DNA of 64,000 bases, taken from positions 15,518,001 to 15,582,000 of the forward strand of contig JARKIP010000064.1 of the NCBI GenBank assembly GCA_029990175.1. The letters are read 5' to 3'. The translations under genes and the position numbers were made by a program. Within the stretch, counting starts at the first letter, position 1. Each line of letters begins with the position of its first letter. The notes beneath the pieces are model-generated. The model worked only from the letters and a program-made list of their open reading frames with translations, ran no database searches and was not told the DNA's origin. Origin of the DNA: Petunia secreta (Eukaryota; Streptophyta; Magnoliopsida; Solanales; Solanaceae). This document shows positions 1 through 11,066 of the stretch, piece after piece.

Positions 1-3000
1 CTAAAACAGCAAGGGTCTCTAAAGTTGCAATGAGGATTTCAGGATCTATTGAAGCCAATAAGAGTTTAAAATGCTGCCAAGAAACAAAGGAAACAAATTC
101 AGAATCAGAACACATGAATTTTTTATTTGTTACAGGTATTCATCCAACAAAAGGAACAAAAAGTTTTAGCATCTTTAGCTTACCTCCAAGCCACTAAATG
201 AACTCTTGTTATGGCAATTTTCTAGTATAATCTGCATCACACGCAAAATCTGTAGAACTGCTTGCTTGGGGAAAGGGCTATCATCTCCTAATATGTTATC
301 AGACAAGAGAAGATCTTTCCTACTACATAAGTATGTCTTGAAATACGTATCAAAATGTAGAAACAAGGGTCTCCAGTGATGAAAATTTCCCTGAAAGGAA
401 GAGGACAATTAAGTAAAAGTCCAAGCCGCATAAACTGCACGAAATGCTGAGGTAAAAGGTGTTCACCTTGCCATACTCCCAGCGGAAACCGGAAAGAGGT
501 ATTGCAATATCTTGTAATGGACACTGGATGACCTTGTCAATAAAAGCCTTTACTTTGGGAGGCTGAAATGCAGATAAATACACACAATAAGAAGATCATA
601 CCAATAAGTGGAGAAAAGGAATGAAAAGAAAGATGCAAGCATGAAAGATAGAATAGGCATCAGCTGCTAGAGAAAATAGGTAGTGAAAAACAAGAACCGA
701 TGCAATTTCTTTAAAGCAGCATAAGTAATTGAGATGAAATTGATTGACTGATAGACCAGAATTGAAAAGTAACACAAAGAAAAAGGATACAGAGAAAATT
801 AGCATTGAACTTCAAGAAATAAATGCATGCACTGGCAAGGCAATAAAATTACCACTGTCAGCTTGTAACTATCTTTTCTGGACAGGTGCCAGTTTGACTT
901 GTACTAACATTATTTCTTTACGGAGACATCCACAAGAGCCAATGGCACACGGTTCAAAACTTGGTGGATAATAGCCATCTACCATTCTCTCACTTCAATG
1001 CCAAGCTTTTGTATACACCAAGATTCGAACCCGTAACGTGTGCCAAACCCCGACATACGATTCGAAATCGATAACGAAGCCACCCCCTCTACCCTTCTCA
1101 CATCCAAATACCCAACTTTAAAATACTCTTTTTTAAAAAATTTCTACCAAATCATGTCTAAACACCTACTTAAAGTTTCGTACTAAAACATTACTAAGAA
1201 CAAGATGAATTGAAAACGCAGAATCGAATAAAAATAAAAGCCAATTTAATGTAAACATATGACACTTGAAGTCCTTGAAAAGAGTCGAGAGGAACGGATC
1301 TTGTTTATTTTAAGATTTAAAAAAAAATGACAATCACAAATGTATATCAAACTGTATAGTCCAAAGACAAATGACATAATGGACTAGCTCCTCCTATATC
1401 ATCTCAATCCCCCCTCGAGTATACTGCTTGTAAACGGGGTTTTCCCCTTCATTATCAATAAATTTATTACTTTATCAAATAAGATATCATCTCAATCGCC
1501 AGAGTCTCCCCATTTTCTGCATCCCTTAGGTAATTATTGCCATTATTAAGATTAATAATGAGGTTCTATTGATCACAAGCTACTGATTATAAATGAAATA
1601 CCAATTATAGCTATATCCAACCTGCAAGCTTGATCATATCATATTGCAAGTAATGCTGAAAATCAGAATTATGATAACAGGAGTCTCATTTGAAATTTCC
1701 AATATTTTATGGGTTAATTACAGGTACAAACACATAATTGCTTATTGTACCCCATATTCATTTTACTACTTCGCATAGCAGTAGGGAAAATTTGTGGTTA
1801 CCTACATTCACTCTCATACTTTCAAGCATCATCCGCCAATGTTAATTAAATTATGTTCAAAAATGCCATTTCTCAAAGACCTCTTCTCACTTAAATTCTT
1901 TGCAATCTATATTCAACATGACTAAATGGAATCTTTCACAACAAAAGAGTAGTGAAAGCATAGAGTGAGCAACAATTTCTAGTATTCATGACTAGAAATG
2001 ATTGGGGATACTACGACAACACATTCTTCAAACACTATCCTTCTGATTTATAGGAAATGGAGAAAAGATACAAAGCTTTTCTTCAGGAATTAAATGTATT
2101 GAGTACTATTTACGAAGTGTCTTGCTTTGCGAGGAAGGGAAGGCATCAGTCTACTATACTTTCTCTTTTTGTGTCAGTTAGAGTAAAATCAGATTAAAGT
2201 ACACTCCATATCAAGATTCAAAATATATACTGGTAGGCATATATGTGGAAAGCATGCAAGCTACAGAAGGAAGGGGAAAGGATCCTTCTTCTTACAACAA
2301 TATCTAGTGTTTATCAATATTTATAAGTGGTAGGAAACTTCATTAATCCTACATTTCTTGCTTTAAACCCTTATGTTATCCTTTATATTTTCTGCCTTAT
2401 TTAAATTATGAACCAAACTTGTTCTTTTTATTCTCAGTGCATTATTTTCATTTTATTTCTATGAAGTTATAAAGCCCTACCATCTACAACCAAGGATTTC
2501 TTTGAGCAGTGGCAGCTACTGTTAATCTTTGACAGTGTAACAGAATTACTCTTGGCATGCCATGAAAAGTCAGAAGATCGAAACAGTGTGTAATCGATTT
2601 CATACATCAAAAACGTGGTTGCAACTTTTATCAATTAATATACAGCATATGAGCCAATCCATAAAATCCTTCTACATTAGCACGCAACTTCAACCTCTCA
2701 TTAACCGAGGCACGAACTAATCTCAAACCCTAGGAACTAGAGCTAGGCATCTCCCTGATATGAGTGTTGCAAAGTAGCAATGCTGACAAGTAAAGATTGG
2801 TTAAGCTGGTCAAATTCATTACTAATTTGAACAAATTTTTTTTTTTTTGGGCCAAGGACCTCAATACAGCCAATTCAGTTATGAAACAAGCTTGAAAGAA
2901 CAGTTGATTTCTTCAGTACCAAAAGAAAGAAACAGATGCTTTCTTGGTTAAGAAGAACTAAGCATACTGCAGTATTGGCTAGGATAACATGGTATTAACC

Positions 3001-4026
3001 ATTATCGTGACTATACTTGTAAAAGAAGTTTCATAAAATGAACGCAGAGGAGTCCATACTATACCAAAAAATTATTGCTGCAGATTACCGATTCATAACA
3101 ACCCCACAAAGAAGCAAAAAGTAAACCAAGAAGAGATTTTAGGGCACAAAAGGAACATACAAAGGATTCCAGTGGAAAAAATAGTATGCAAAACTATAAA
3201 ATCAATTCTAGCCACTATCAGTATCTTGCACGTCATAATAATTCCTAAACTTGCTACCCAACAAAAATAATAAACTTTTGATTCCCATGGCACATGCACA
3301 GTAGTAACAGAAATAAAGAATTTCCAACCCAAACGGCATCACAAGAGTTTCCACATCCCAGAGATGAAAAAGTGGAAAGTTGAAAAGGAAAGGGAAAAAA
3401 GCAGCAGATGACTACTAATCGATTGAAAAATAAACCCTAGTAAATTAAAAAAAGGCATTTTTTTACAACAGCGAAATCCATCTAAGGCAAAATCTTAGGA
3501 CCAAACGCAGCCTTCAACCCTCGGGGATAATTAGCCTGCTGCTCTACCACTTTGGCCAATATGAGTTCACCTGGTACTACCCTTCTACCCTTCTCCAGTT
3601 AACTACGAGGCTTAAATCACATGGCGCACAGCTCAAACCTGTGACCTAAGTCACAAGTCACTCAACCTTTGCCATTCGAGCAAGCCCTAGGGGCATGAAA
3701 TAATTCTCAACTCCACAAAAAACAATAACTCACATTCCACGTCTCGAATAAAAATGCACATTGTAAAATAAATCCAAACAAACCCTAACAAAATCAAAAG
3801 GAATACAAGGAAACAACTTTTAACTGTATTTTGATACAAAACCCTAAACAACACAGCATAAACAGCAACAGAACATTAATTAAAACATATATAAACGACA
3901 CGGGAACGAGTAAAAAGAACGAATACATACGGGCTCGGAGTCGAGTTTAATAGAGGGACCAATGGCACCTTCACTTGATAAAAGTTGCCGTAACCTCGAC
4001 GGCAAACTCGATCTTAACGTCGTCAT
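1..4026 (-). CDS. UPL1/UPL2: E3 ubiquitin-protein ligase UPL1/UPL2-like, 5' part (four coding exons)
   Basis: The gene runs off the left edge, so only the N terminus is present. Exons on the minus strand are 3931-4026 (32 codons, begins MTTLRSSLPSRLRQLL), 467-562 (PPKVKAFIDKVIQCPLQDIA), 184-390 (GNFHHWRPLFLHFDTYFKTY ... NKSSFSGLE) and 1-73 (HFKLLLASIDPEILIATLET). All junctions are GT-AG and the reading frame is continuous. This matches the N-terminal armadillo-type region of the very large (about 3,600-residue) HECT ligases related to HUWE1/Tom1. The UBA and catalytic HECT domains would lie to the left, outside the window. Family function: transfer of ubiquitin from an E2 through a C-terminal HECT cysteine, in cytosol or nucleus. 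I cannot separate UPL1 from UPL2 on this fragment. No stops or frameshifts are seen, so the gene looks functional here. Confidence 0.93.
890..1090 (-). mobile_element. Possible SINE, tRNA-like
   Basis: On the minus strand, around 1020-1035, there is a near-perfect RNA polymerase III B-box (GGGTTCGAATCT). It sits about 40 bases downstream of a GGGGGTGGCTTCG segment that could be a weak A-box. The surrounding text resembles a tRNA-headed SINE, but I do not see clear target duplications or a tail, so the ends are approximate. Confidence 0.4.
3495..3695 (-). mobile_element. SINE-like insertion in the UPL intron
   Basis: The minus strand reads GGGCTTGCTCGAATGGCAAA then GGTTGAGTGACTTGTGACTT, followed by GGTCACAGGTTTGAGCTGTG. 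This gives an A-box-like TGGCAAAGGTTG and a B-box-like GGTTTGAGCTG spaced as in a tRNA-derived SINE head. A tRNA-unrelated body follows toward 3495. The family resembles SolS/TS-type SINEs of Solanaceae, but the exact family and ends were not determined. Confidence 0.5.
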
Positions 4027-4039
4027 ACTTTTGTATTTA

Positions 4040-4122
4040 CTGTAACACAGAAAAATATATATAAATCAATAAAATAAATAAATAAAAATTAAATCGATCA
4101 AGTAATTAATTAATTTATTTAC
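4040..4122 (-). other. Leader (5' UTR) intron of the UPL gene
   Basis: On the minus strand a donor (AATCAAG followed by GTAAATAA, 4122-4121) and an acceptor (TGTGTTACAG, ending at 4040) enclose an 83-base AT-rich intron. It lies 13 bases upstream of the start codon. The upstream noncoding exon would run from about 4123 to 4255. Inferred from splice signals only. Confidence 0.55.
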
Positions 4123-4279
4123 CTTGATTAATAAAGTTGGGGATGGGTAACTCATAGAGACTGTACAAATAGGGTTTTTTTTAATAGAGAGAAAAAGGGA
4201 AACCCCAGAGTGAAGAAGGGGGGTGGGGTAAGAGAAATTGGGAGTAATTAACATAACCCTGGGAACGATGACATGGGAA

Positions 4280-4292
4280 GTGTTTATATAGG
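4280..4292 (-). promoter_or_regulatory. TATA box of the UPL gene
   Basis: The minus strand reads CCTATATAAACAC here, a good TATA box. It lies about 150 bases upstream of the leader-intron donor and about 255 bases upstream of the ATG. Transcription would start near 4250-4260. Pyrimidine-rich leader sequence follows on the transcribed strand (4185-4210). Confidence 0.55.
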
Positions 4293-4329
4293 ACTCCACA
4301 CAATTGAGGCTACAGCTGCACACAATTCA

Positions 4330-6423
4330 GTATGAAAGTCGGTTTTGCTATTTGGGTCCCTTTTCTTTTAGCCTCTTATGTTTTTGTCCCTTTGTTTTCT
4401 TTCTCATCTTTTTATATTCTTTGTTTTAAATTTTAAATTAAAGAGTTTTAGACATAAGTTTTTGTAATCATGAATTTTAAAAATTGGAACAATAAAGAGT
4501 TATCTGTATTTAACTTGAAATTATAATAATCATCAAGAAAAAAAATGTATTTTAAAGATAAAAGTATAACAAAATGATATTATTTTTTAAAGTACGATAT
4601 ATTAACTATTTGACGAGTATTGTATTCATGAAACACTATGATAGAAGTATGAAAATTTACATGTATTCTGACTTAGAAATTACAATAATCATCAAGGAAA
4701 AAATATATTTTTAAAGATAAGAGTATATCAGATTAATATTATCTTTGAAAGTGTGGTATTAACCGTTTGATGAACATTGTGTTCCTTGTTATTGGAATAT
4801 TTTAAATTGTAAGAATTTTTTCTTCATATTTGAATAATAGATACAAAATAAAAATTTTAATTATGCAATAATTATTGTTCATTTATCAAAATTGTCGCTT
4901 AGACACACTTTTATGCTCGACTTACATAAGTGTGAGAATACAAAATTATGTAATAATACTAAAAGTATAAGTGTGTAACACATCTCATACCCACAATAGT
5001 CACAACGCATTTTAACAACAATCGAGTGTAAAGGAAGTGAGAAGTCGTCTAAAACATGAAAAAGGTTAAATAACTAACATTGGACTCCACAAAAGAAGTG
5101 GACAACTTACTCACCAGAGCATAAACAAACCGTACTTTAAGAGTACGTCGCAGTGCCAGCAGTATGACCTGCATAACGAGGTACATGTTAATTATAATGA
5201 CTTTGTAAGTACCGTCGATAAGTCCATTAAACCTAAAAAAATTCATATGCACGTACATATTGTAGTTCATTAAGTCTACGTGAATGCACATAATCTTTAT
5301 CTTGTATAATATTAGCACCCATCCATCCATACATATACGAACACATATTGTTACTTTTTAACGTCTAACAAGTAGAATTTCAGGACACCAACCCCACATC
5401 ACAATACAATTGATTTATGCATAAACATATCATCATTGCACATTGGAGCTCGAATCCTATTTCTTATCATATAGTACACCGAGACTCGAACGTATTGCCT
5501 CAATAGTGTCCGTTGAATTTAAACGTTCCTTACCTAATTCATGTCTAATTCAAAGTCAATTATAAAATGCGTGTTGTGACGCGAACTCAATAACTCTACG
5601 TTCTCATACTTACTAAATTCAAACACATATAATCATTTATCAAACGACATGGATTTAGTATAAATTGTGATTCAAATCATAATAGGACACTAGTGGTGCA
5701 AAGCCAACATAATCATCATCTAAGTTTATAAAATCAGTTTATCACTAAGTGCACTTTATGAGATTATACAAGGCATTTAAATCACACTTTCAAAATAGTT
5801 ATACTCATTCAAAGACATTTATCATGTTAATTTTAGAGAAAACAAGCAATCGCATGTTAAGGTCTCCAGTTACCTTATTCCTGAGTTAAGTACTCAATTG
5901 CTAGGTTCAAGAATTGATGAACATCTAATTAACAGTTAGAGATAGAAAAACATAACAAATTAATGTCTAAATGGCTAATTCCTTTCGTTAAAAAAAAGTC
6001 AAATTTATATGTAAGTATTCAAAGTGTTCAAATTGAATTTACCTACTATTATTAGCCAGCCCATTCAATCAATTGGAGAGCATAATTGTACTGGACATAT
6101 TCACCTTTCCATGAGTCTCATTAATGTATATTTCAGACTGTAATTTGATAATGAATGTCATATTATTGAATTTTGCAATTAACATTTAGTGCTCTTTAGG
6201 ATAGTCCAACCTATCATACTTTTCTTAGTACCGTCTATTAACCTCTCACAAAATCAATGAATCATAAATAGAGAAGATGTGACATATTGATTCAATCCAT
6301 GTATGATGTATCCTTCTTCCATAATGCTAGTACGTACGTACTTATTTTCTAGGAAGGAATCCTAAATTTGTTTTAATAATTTATCCCCTCATTATGAATT
6401 TAAAGTTTTCCTCACCATCTTTT

Positions 6424-6425
<2 letters not shown>
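4330..6425. other. Intergenic AT-rich sequence
   Basis: Upstream flank of the UPL gene. I see AT-rich unique-looking DNA with many stops in all frames, a partly repeated segment (about 4450-4570 resembles 4670-4760: TAATAATCATCAAG...AAAGATAA...), and no recognisable gene or RNA. Confidence 0.6.

Positions 6426-6492
<67 letters not shown>
6426..6492. repeat. TA dinucleotide microsatellite, about 33 units
   Basis: A pure (AT)n tract of about 67 bases. A second short (TA)n tract sits at 7044-7059, on the far side of the LINE fragment, which suggests the LINE inserted into the microsatellite. Confidence 0.97.
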
Positions 6493-6495
<3 letters not shown>

Positions 6496-7043
6496 CGAGA
6501 AGTAAGGTTGCGATGGTACGACCATGTGAAGAGAAAGGGCACCGATGCACCGGTGAGGAAGTGTGAGCCGCTAGCTGTGTTGGGTCTGCGGAGAGGTAGA
6601 GGCAGACCAAAGAAGAATTGGGGCGAGGTAATTCGACATGATATGGCTCACCTCCAGGTCACCGAGGACATGACCCTTGACAGGAAAGCGTGGAGGTCTA
6701 GGATTAGGATAGACGGTTAGGTAAAAAGCGGTTGAGCGATGTCATTTTAGTTGTATTGTTTTTATGCATAGTAGTCTTATCTTGCCCTTTTCGCTATTGG
6801 CCTCTTATGTTTGCCCTGACTATAGTAGTTTTATATGAGTTCTTGAGCATTAATGGTGTTTCTTACCTTGTTTGTCTTCATCTTATTTTCAAAATATTTG
6901 TTTGCCTTCAAAATTTTCAAATATTTTTTTAAGCCGAGGGTCTATCGGAAACAGCAGCCTCTTCATCTTGATGGGGGTAAGGTTTGCGTACATCTCATCC
7001 TCCCCAGACCCCACTTATGGGATTACACTGGATTTGTTGTTGG
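6493..7043 (+). mobile_element. 5'-truncated RTE-type LINE with SolS-like 3' end
   Basis: From 6494 to 6720 the plus strand encodes the C-terminal tail of a plant non-LTR reverse transcriptase (RLRWYDHVKRKGTDAPVRKC, then RGRGRPKKNWGEVIRHDM, then LDRKAWRSRIRIDG and a stop). A 3' untranslated region of about 320 bases follows. It ends in the segment CCGAGGGTCTATCGGAAACA ... CCCCAGACCCCACTTATGGG ATTACACTGG ... GTTGTTG (6935-7043). That 3' end is characteristic of Solanaceae RTE LINEs and the SINEs that borrow their tails. The 5' part (endonuclease and RT core) is missing, as expected of incomplete reverse transcription. Flanking TA repeats serve as target sequence. Confidence 0.85.
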
Positions 7044-7274
7044 TATATATATATATATAGTAATACTTTTTGAGCTATTATTAAAACGGTTTTTAGATAA
7101 ACACTTAATAAATATATTGATATAAATCTTTAGGCATAAGTTACTTTTAAGAATTATTGTGTGAAGACCACTATTTTTATTGATCAATAAAAATTGACCA
7201 ACCAACCGTCGATTTATACTAATTCTGTTATAATTTGTGTATTATACTGTAGGCACAAAACTTCATCGTAAAAA

Positions 7275-7675
7275 TTTCGCCCAGCAGCCATTTTAACACT
7301 GGTATTTAGTTTGAGGCCACTATTTTCTTTGGTCTTACACTAGATGCCACTTTTTGGCCTTTACTAAATAAATGTTGACTTAAGTTCTGATAGTTGACTG
7401 AAGTTCAGTCCATACAGCCCCTGGACTGAAGTTCCATCTCTTAAGGACTGAACTTTCAGTCCATATGGCCATGGACTGAACTTCAGTCCATGGCCATGGA
7501 CTGAAGTTCCATCTTAAGGACTGGACTGAACTTCAGTCCATATGGCCGTGGATTGAAGTTCAATCTTTAAGGACTGAACTTCAATCCGACCTTTGGACTG
7601 AAGTTCTATCTTTTTAAGCAAAAATGGCCACAAACTAAATATTTTGGTATTAATGGCCTGTGCCCAAAGACGCAA
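7275..7675. mobile_element. Foldback / inverted-repeat element with internal palindromes
   Basis: Imperfect terminal inverted repeats face each other: 7301-7319 (GGTATTTAGTTTGAGGCCA) and 7625-7642 (reverse complement ATATTTAGTTTGTGGCCA). Weaker similarity extends outward to about 7275 and 7675. Between them, GGACTGAA/TTCAGTCC units occur at least eight times, alternating in orientation. They include a 32-base perfect palindrome at 7478-7509. There is no coding capacity. The family is unknown to me. It could be a non-autonomous foldback DNA transposon or part of a larger repeat. Confidence 0.6.
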
Positions 7676-7689
7676 AAGTGGTCTTTCGT

Positions 7690-8216
7690 GCACTTAGCCC
7701 AACTTCATCTCATGTTCAAAACTTCAAATTTGTGAAATGGTCGTTGAAAGTTGAAACCAACTAAAAACTACTCCAAACAAGAGAGGTGAAATGAAACGAA
7801 TGGAAGTTTCTAGTTCATAAGTTCGTTAACCACATTTTTCTTACAACACGAGACAATTATAAAAACTACTATCATTCATTTTTAGATGCACCGCTCTTAA
7901 TAATGCATCAAAAGTTTCATACACATTCGATGAGAATGACTACTTTTCAACAATAAAATATGTTTTTATTATTTGGCCACTTTACATAGATAAGCATCTG
8001 CACATCAATTAAAGCAAAACAGAGATATTGATTGATTACCACAATTGCAACATAGAATTGGCATATTCCTTGATACCAAGGCTCTTCAAGCTTGCCCTTA
8101 TTTTATCTTTTTCCCCTATCTTCAGGGACGAGGTCAATACAAATGTGATAGCAAGCAAAAAGCTTTTACTTCTTCTTGTTTTATTTATTTTTTAAATTTA
8201 AATGTTAGTGCACTTT
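7690..8216. other. Intergenic flank left of the nested cluster
   Basis: AT-rich sequence without a supported gene. It ends at the mutated LTR terminus of element A at 8217. I see no feature in it. Confidence 0.5.
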
Positions 8217-8356
8217 TATAATATACTAGGATATTGAATTGTAAATTGAAGAATTCTGGGAATTGTATGGAATATTATTAATAGTTCACAGTTACAACAA
8301 TGGGAATACAGTGAAATAAAACTAGAATGAAGATTGGAAGAAGGGAGATAAGGAGG

Positions 8357-8422
<66 letters not shown>

Positions 8423-8739
8423 TTAGGGAGAGGGAAAAGGGGTTGAGAAATATCCAAAATCTTAACTGCCTAACTACCATCGATGAGCTGTGTATTTAAT
8501 GACTATATAAATGATCTGGGTCGTTGATGAACTTTTAATCTCAGTCATACAATATATTAATGAGAAGAGGTCTTCCAACTGTGCAGCTCATCCTACGTGT
8601 GCTGCACATACGCGACACCTCAGCAACTCTTGAATGCTCCCTTTGACTGACCCTTTGACTGACCAAGTACCACATTGTCTCTTCCCTTTCTATTTTATTT
8701 TCCCAGTCGTCTGAAACCCTAATCCTCCTAATCCTTACA
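8217..8739 (-). repeat. 3' LTR of element A
   Basis: 523 bases, ending ...AATCCTTACA on the plus strand. The canonical terminal TG has become TA at 8217. It contains a (GA)n microsatellite at about 8358-8413 and matches 45203-45710 along its length. Confidence 0.88.
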
Positions 8740-8759
8740 ATTCTCCCCCCTTCAAAAAT

Positions 8760-11066
8760 TGACCTTGTCCTCAAGGTCGTAATTGTGAAACAAACCCCGA
8801 AAACTGACTTTTTATGTAGCCCCAATCCTCTCAAATGGCATCCTCTGGTCCAAAATTTGTCTAGTGGACCAAGACTTTAACCGCGACCCCATTGTTCCTT
8901 TTCACAATTCGTCGTTGCAAGATCGATAGTGGTTGGATCAGAACCTCGCCATCATCATCAAAAACAGGAGTTTGCTGTTGGACCTTGATTTGTGGACCCA
9001 CCAGTCGTTTCAACTATGACACATGGAAGACCGTGTGGATTTGAGACCCAACCGGCAGATCTAAACGGTAAGCCACCTTGCCAATCTTCTGCAATATTTT
9101 GAAAGGGCCATAGTACCTAGCACTTAGTTTAAGGTTTCGTCTAATTGCAACTCTTGATTGACGATAGGGATATAACTTCAAGTAAACCATATCCCCCTCG
9201 TTGAGCACTCTTTCTGTGCGATATTGATCCGCATAGAATTTCATTCGAGCCTGGGCTTGCACCAGATTTTCCTTTAATTTTGTAATATCTGCTGTCTCTG
9301 AGCTAGACAAACTCCAACTGTAGAATATGCAGAGTATGGTAATGATCCAAGGGGAATTTGTGGGGTGGGTACCCATACAAGGCTTGAAAAGGTGTTGTCT
9401 TTAATGAACTGTGGTGGTTGGTATTATACCACCACTCGGCTAAAAGCAACCATTGGGCCCACTTCTTATGGTTTGGGTATACCATGGCTCTCAAGTAGCC
9501 CTCCAAACATCGATTGAGCCTCTCTGTCTGGCCATTTGTTTGGGGGTGATAGGTTGTGGACATATTTAGCTTTATACCCATAGTCTTGAACATTTGTTGC
9601 CAAAAATGACTTGTAAACACAGGATCTCTATCTGTCACTATTGTTCTGGGTAAGCCATGCAATTTGTAGACTTCTCTTAGGAAAACTTCTGCCACATCTT
9701 GTGCAGTATAGGGGTGCTTTAGTAGTATGAAATAGCCATACTTTGTAAGCCTATCAATCACTACTAGGATGGAATTCTTTGCCCTTGAATTAGGTTACCC
9801 TTCTATGAAATCCATGGTTATATCTTGCCATGGGTTCTCAGGTATTGGAAGTGGTTGTAGTAGTCCAAGGGGGTGAAGGTTTTCCACCTTCATTCTTTGA
9901 CAAACATCACATTCAGCCACCTGTTTGCACACTTCTCCCTTCATTTTTGGCTAATAAAACACTCCACTTTTTCTCCTGAATCTACCCAGTTGCCCTGAAT
10001 GTCCTCCCAGGGGTGACTGATGCATAACTTCAATTATTCTCCTCCTCAGATCAATAGTACTTCCCACAAATATTTTTTGATCTAATCTGATCAGTCCTTG
10101 TTGCAGTGAGTAATGTGCCTTACCAGTAGGATCTGTGATGAGTTCTGTCAGTAGCTGGCTGGCCTCAGGGTCGCCATCATAGCTACTTAGGATCTCCTGC
10201 ATCCATATAGTCTTAGCTATAGTTAATGCATGTAACTCCCCGGTTTCTTCTTGTCTCCTTGATAGGGCATCAACTACCCTATTTTCACTCTATTTCTTGT
10301 ATTGGACTTCATAGTCCAATCCTAGTAACTTGGTTAGCTCTTTTTGCTGGAGGGCAGTAGTGACTTTTTGTTCTAATATGTACTTGGGGCTGTGGTGATC
10401 AGTTTTAACAATAAAATGCCCTCCCTGCAAGTAATGTCTCCATCTCTCTAGAGCAGCTAGTAGGGTTATATACTCCTTGTCATAAGTGGACAATCCTCTG
10501 TGTTTGGGAGCTATGGCTTGGCTGAAATATGCCAGTGGTCTGCCCTCATACATGAGCATTGCTCCCATTCCTGTTGAACATGCATCAATTTCAATCACAA
10601 AAGTCTTTGTGAAATCAGTTAAAGCCAACACAGGGGTTGTTGTCATGGCCTTCTTCAATTCTTGAAAGGCAGTTTCAGCCTCATTCCCCCATTGGAAGTT
10701 GTTCTTCTTGAGCAAGTTAGTTAAGGGCATGCTTATGACACCATAGGCCTTAGCAAATCTTCTATAATACCCTGTGAGTCCTAGGAATCCTCTCAATACT
10801 TTCACAAACTTGGGAGTATGCCAATTAACAACTGCTTCAATCTTTCTTGGATCTGTGGACGCTCCACTTTTAGTGATTATGTGTCCTAAGTATTCCACTT
10901 TGTTCTGTGCAAACTCATACTTAGATCTTTTAGCATACAACTGTTCTTTTCTGAGAATGTCCAACAATTTCATGAGGTGTTCCACATGTTATTCCAGTGT
11001 AGGGCTGTAGATTAGGATGTCATCAAAGAACACTAACACAAACTGCCTGAGGTGTTCTTGAAACAC
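8760..11066 (-). pseudogene. Element A pol remnant: RT C-terminus, RNase H, integrase, chromodomain
   Basis: Reading right to left: the RT tail begins just before VLVFFDDILIYS (about 11010-11045), with its N-terminal half cut off at 11066 by element B. The connection/RNase H domain follows (10290-10985: EYLGHIITKSG, DACSTGMGAMLM, STYDKEYITLLAALERW, VKTDHHSPKYIL). Then comes the integrase H2C2 zinc region (10202-9951, HQSPLGGHSGQ) and the integrase core (9761-9303: DRLTKYGYFILLKHPY, TDRDPVFTSHFW, YHPQTNGQTERLNRCLEGYL). The C-terminal GPF/Y part lies at 9376-9014 (YYGPFKILQKIGKVAYRLDL). Downstream, at 9000-8820, a decayed chromodomain is readable (AVKVLVH, stop, TNFGPEDA). In-frame stops at about 10289, 9950 and 9760 and a shift between the integrase blocks show it is inactive. 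Confidence 0.88.

Larger units (their letters stand above)
563..3930 (-). other. First coding intron of the UPL gene (3.37 kb)
   Basis: This intron lies between the exon ending ...LDSEP (donor at 3929-3930) and the exon starting PPKVKAF (acceptor at 563-564). It is AT-rich and contains two tRNA-derived SINE-like insertions (about 890-1090 and 3495-3695), a poly-T run at about 2828-2847, and no further coding exon that I can recognise. Confidence 0.85.

Noticed and set aside
1015..1060. tRNA gene suggested by the GATTCGAACCC box near 1021
   Set aside because: No acceptor stem or anticodon arm can be drawn. The box fits a SINE promoter better.
6392..6610. Frames containing long Ile-Tyr repeats around 6392-6720
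   Set aside because: Produced by translating the TA microsatellite. Only the LINE part from 6494 is real coding relic.
8212..8216. Target-site duplication for element A (ACTTT against ACCTC at 45711-45715)
   Set aside because: Only three of five bases agree, so it was not claimed as a duplication.
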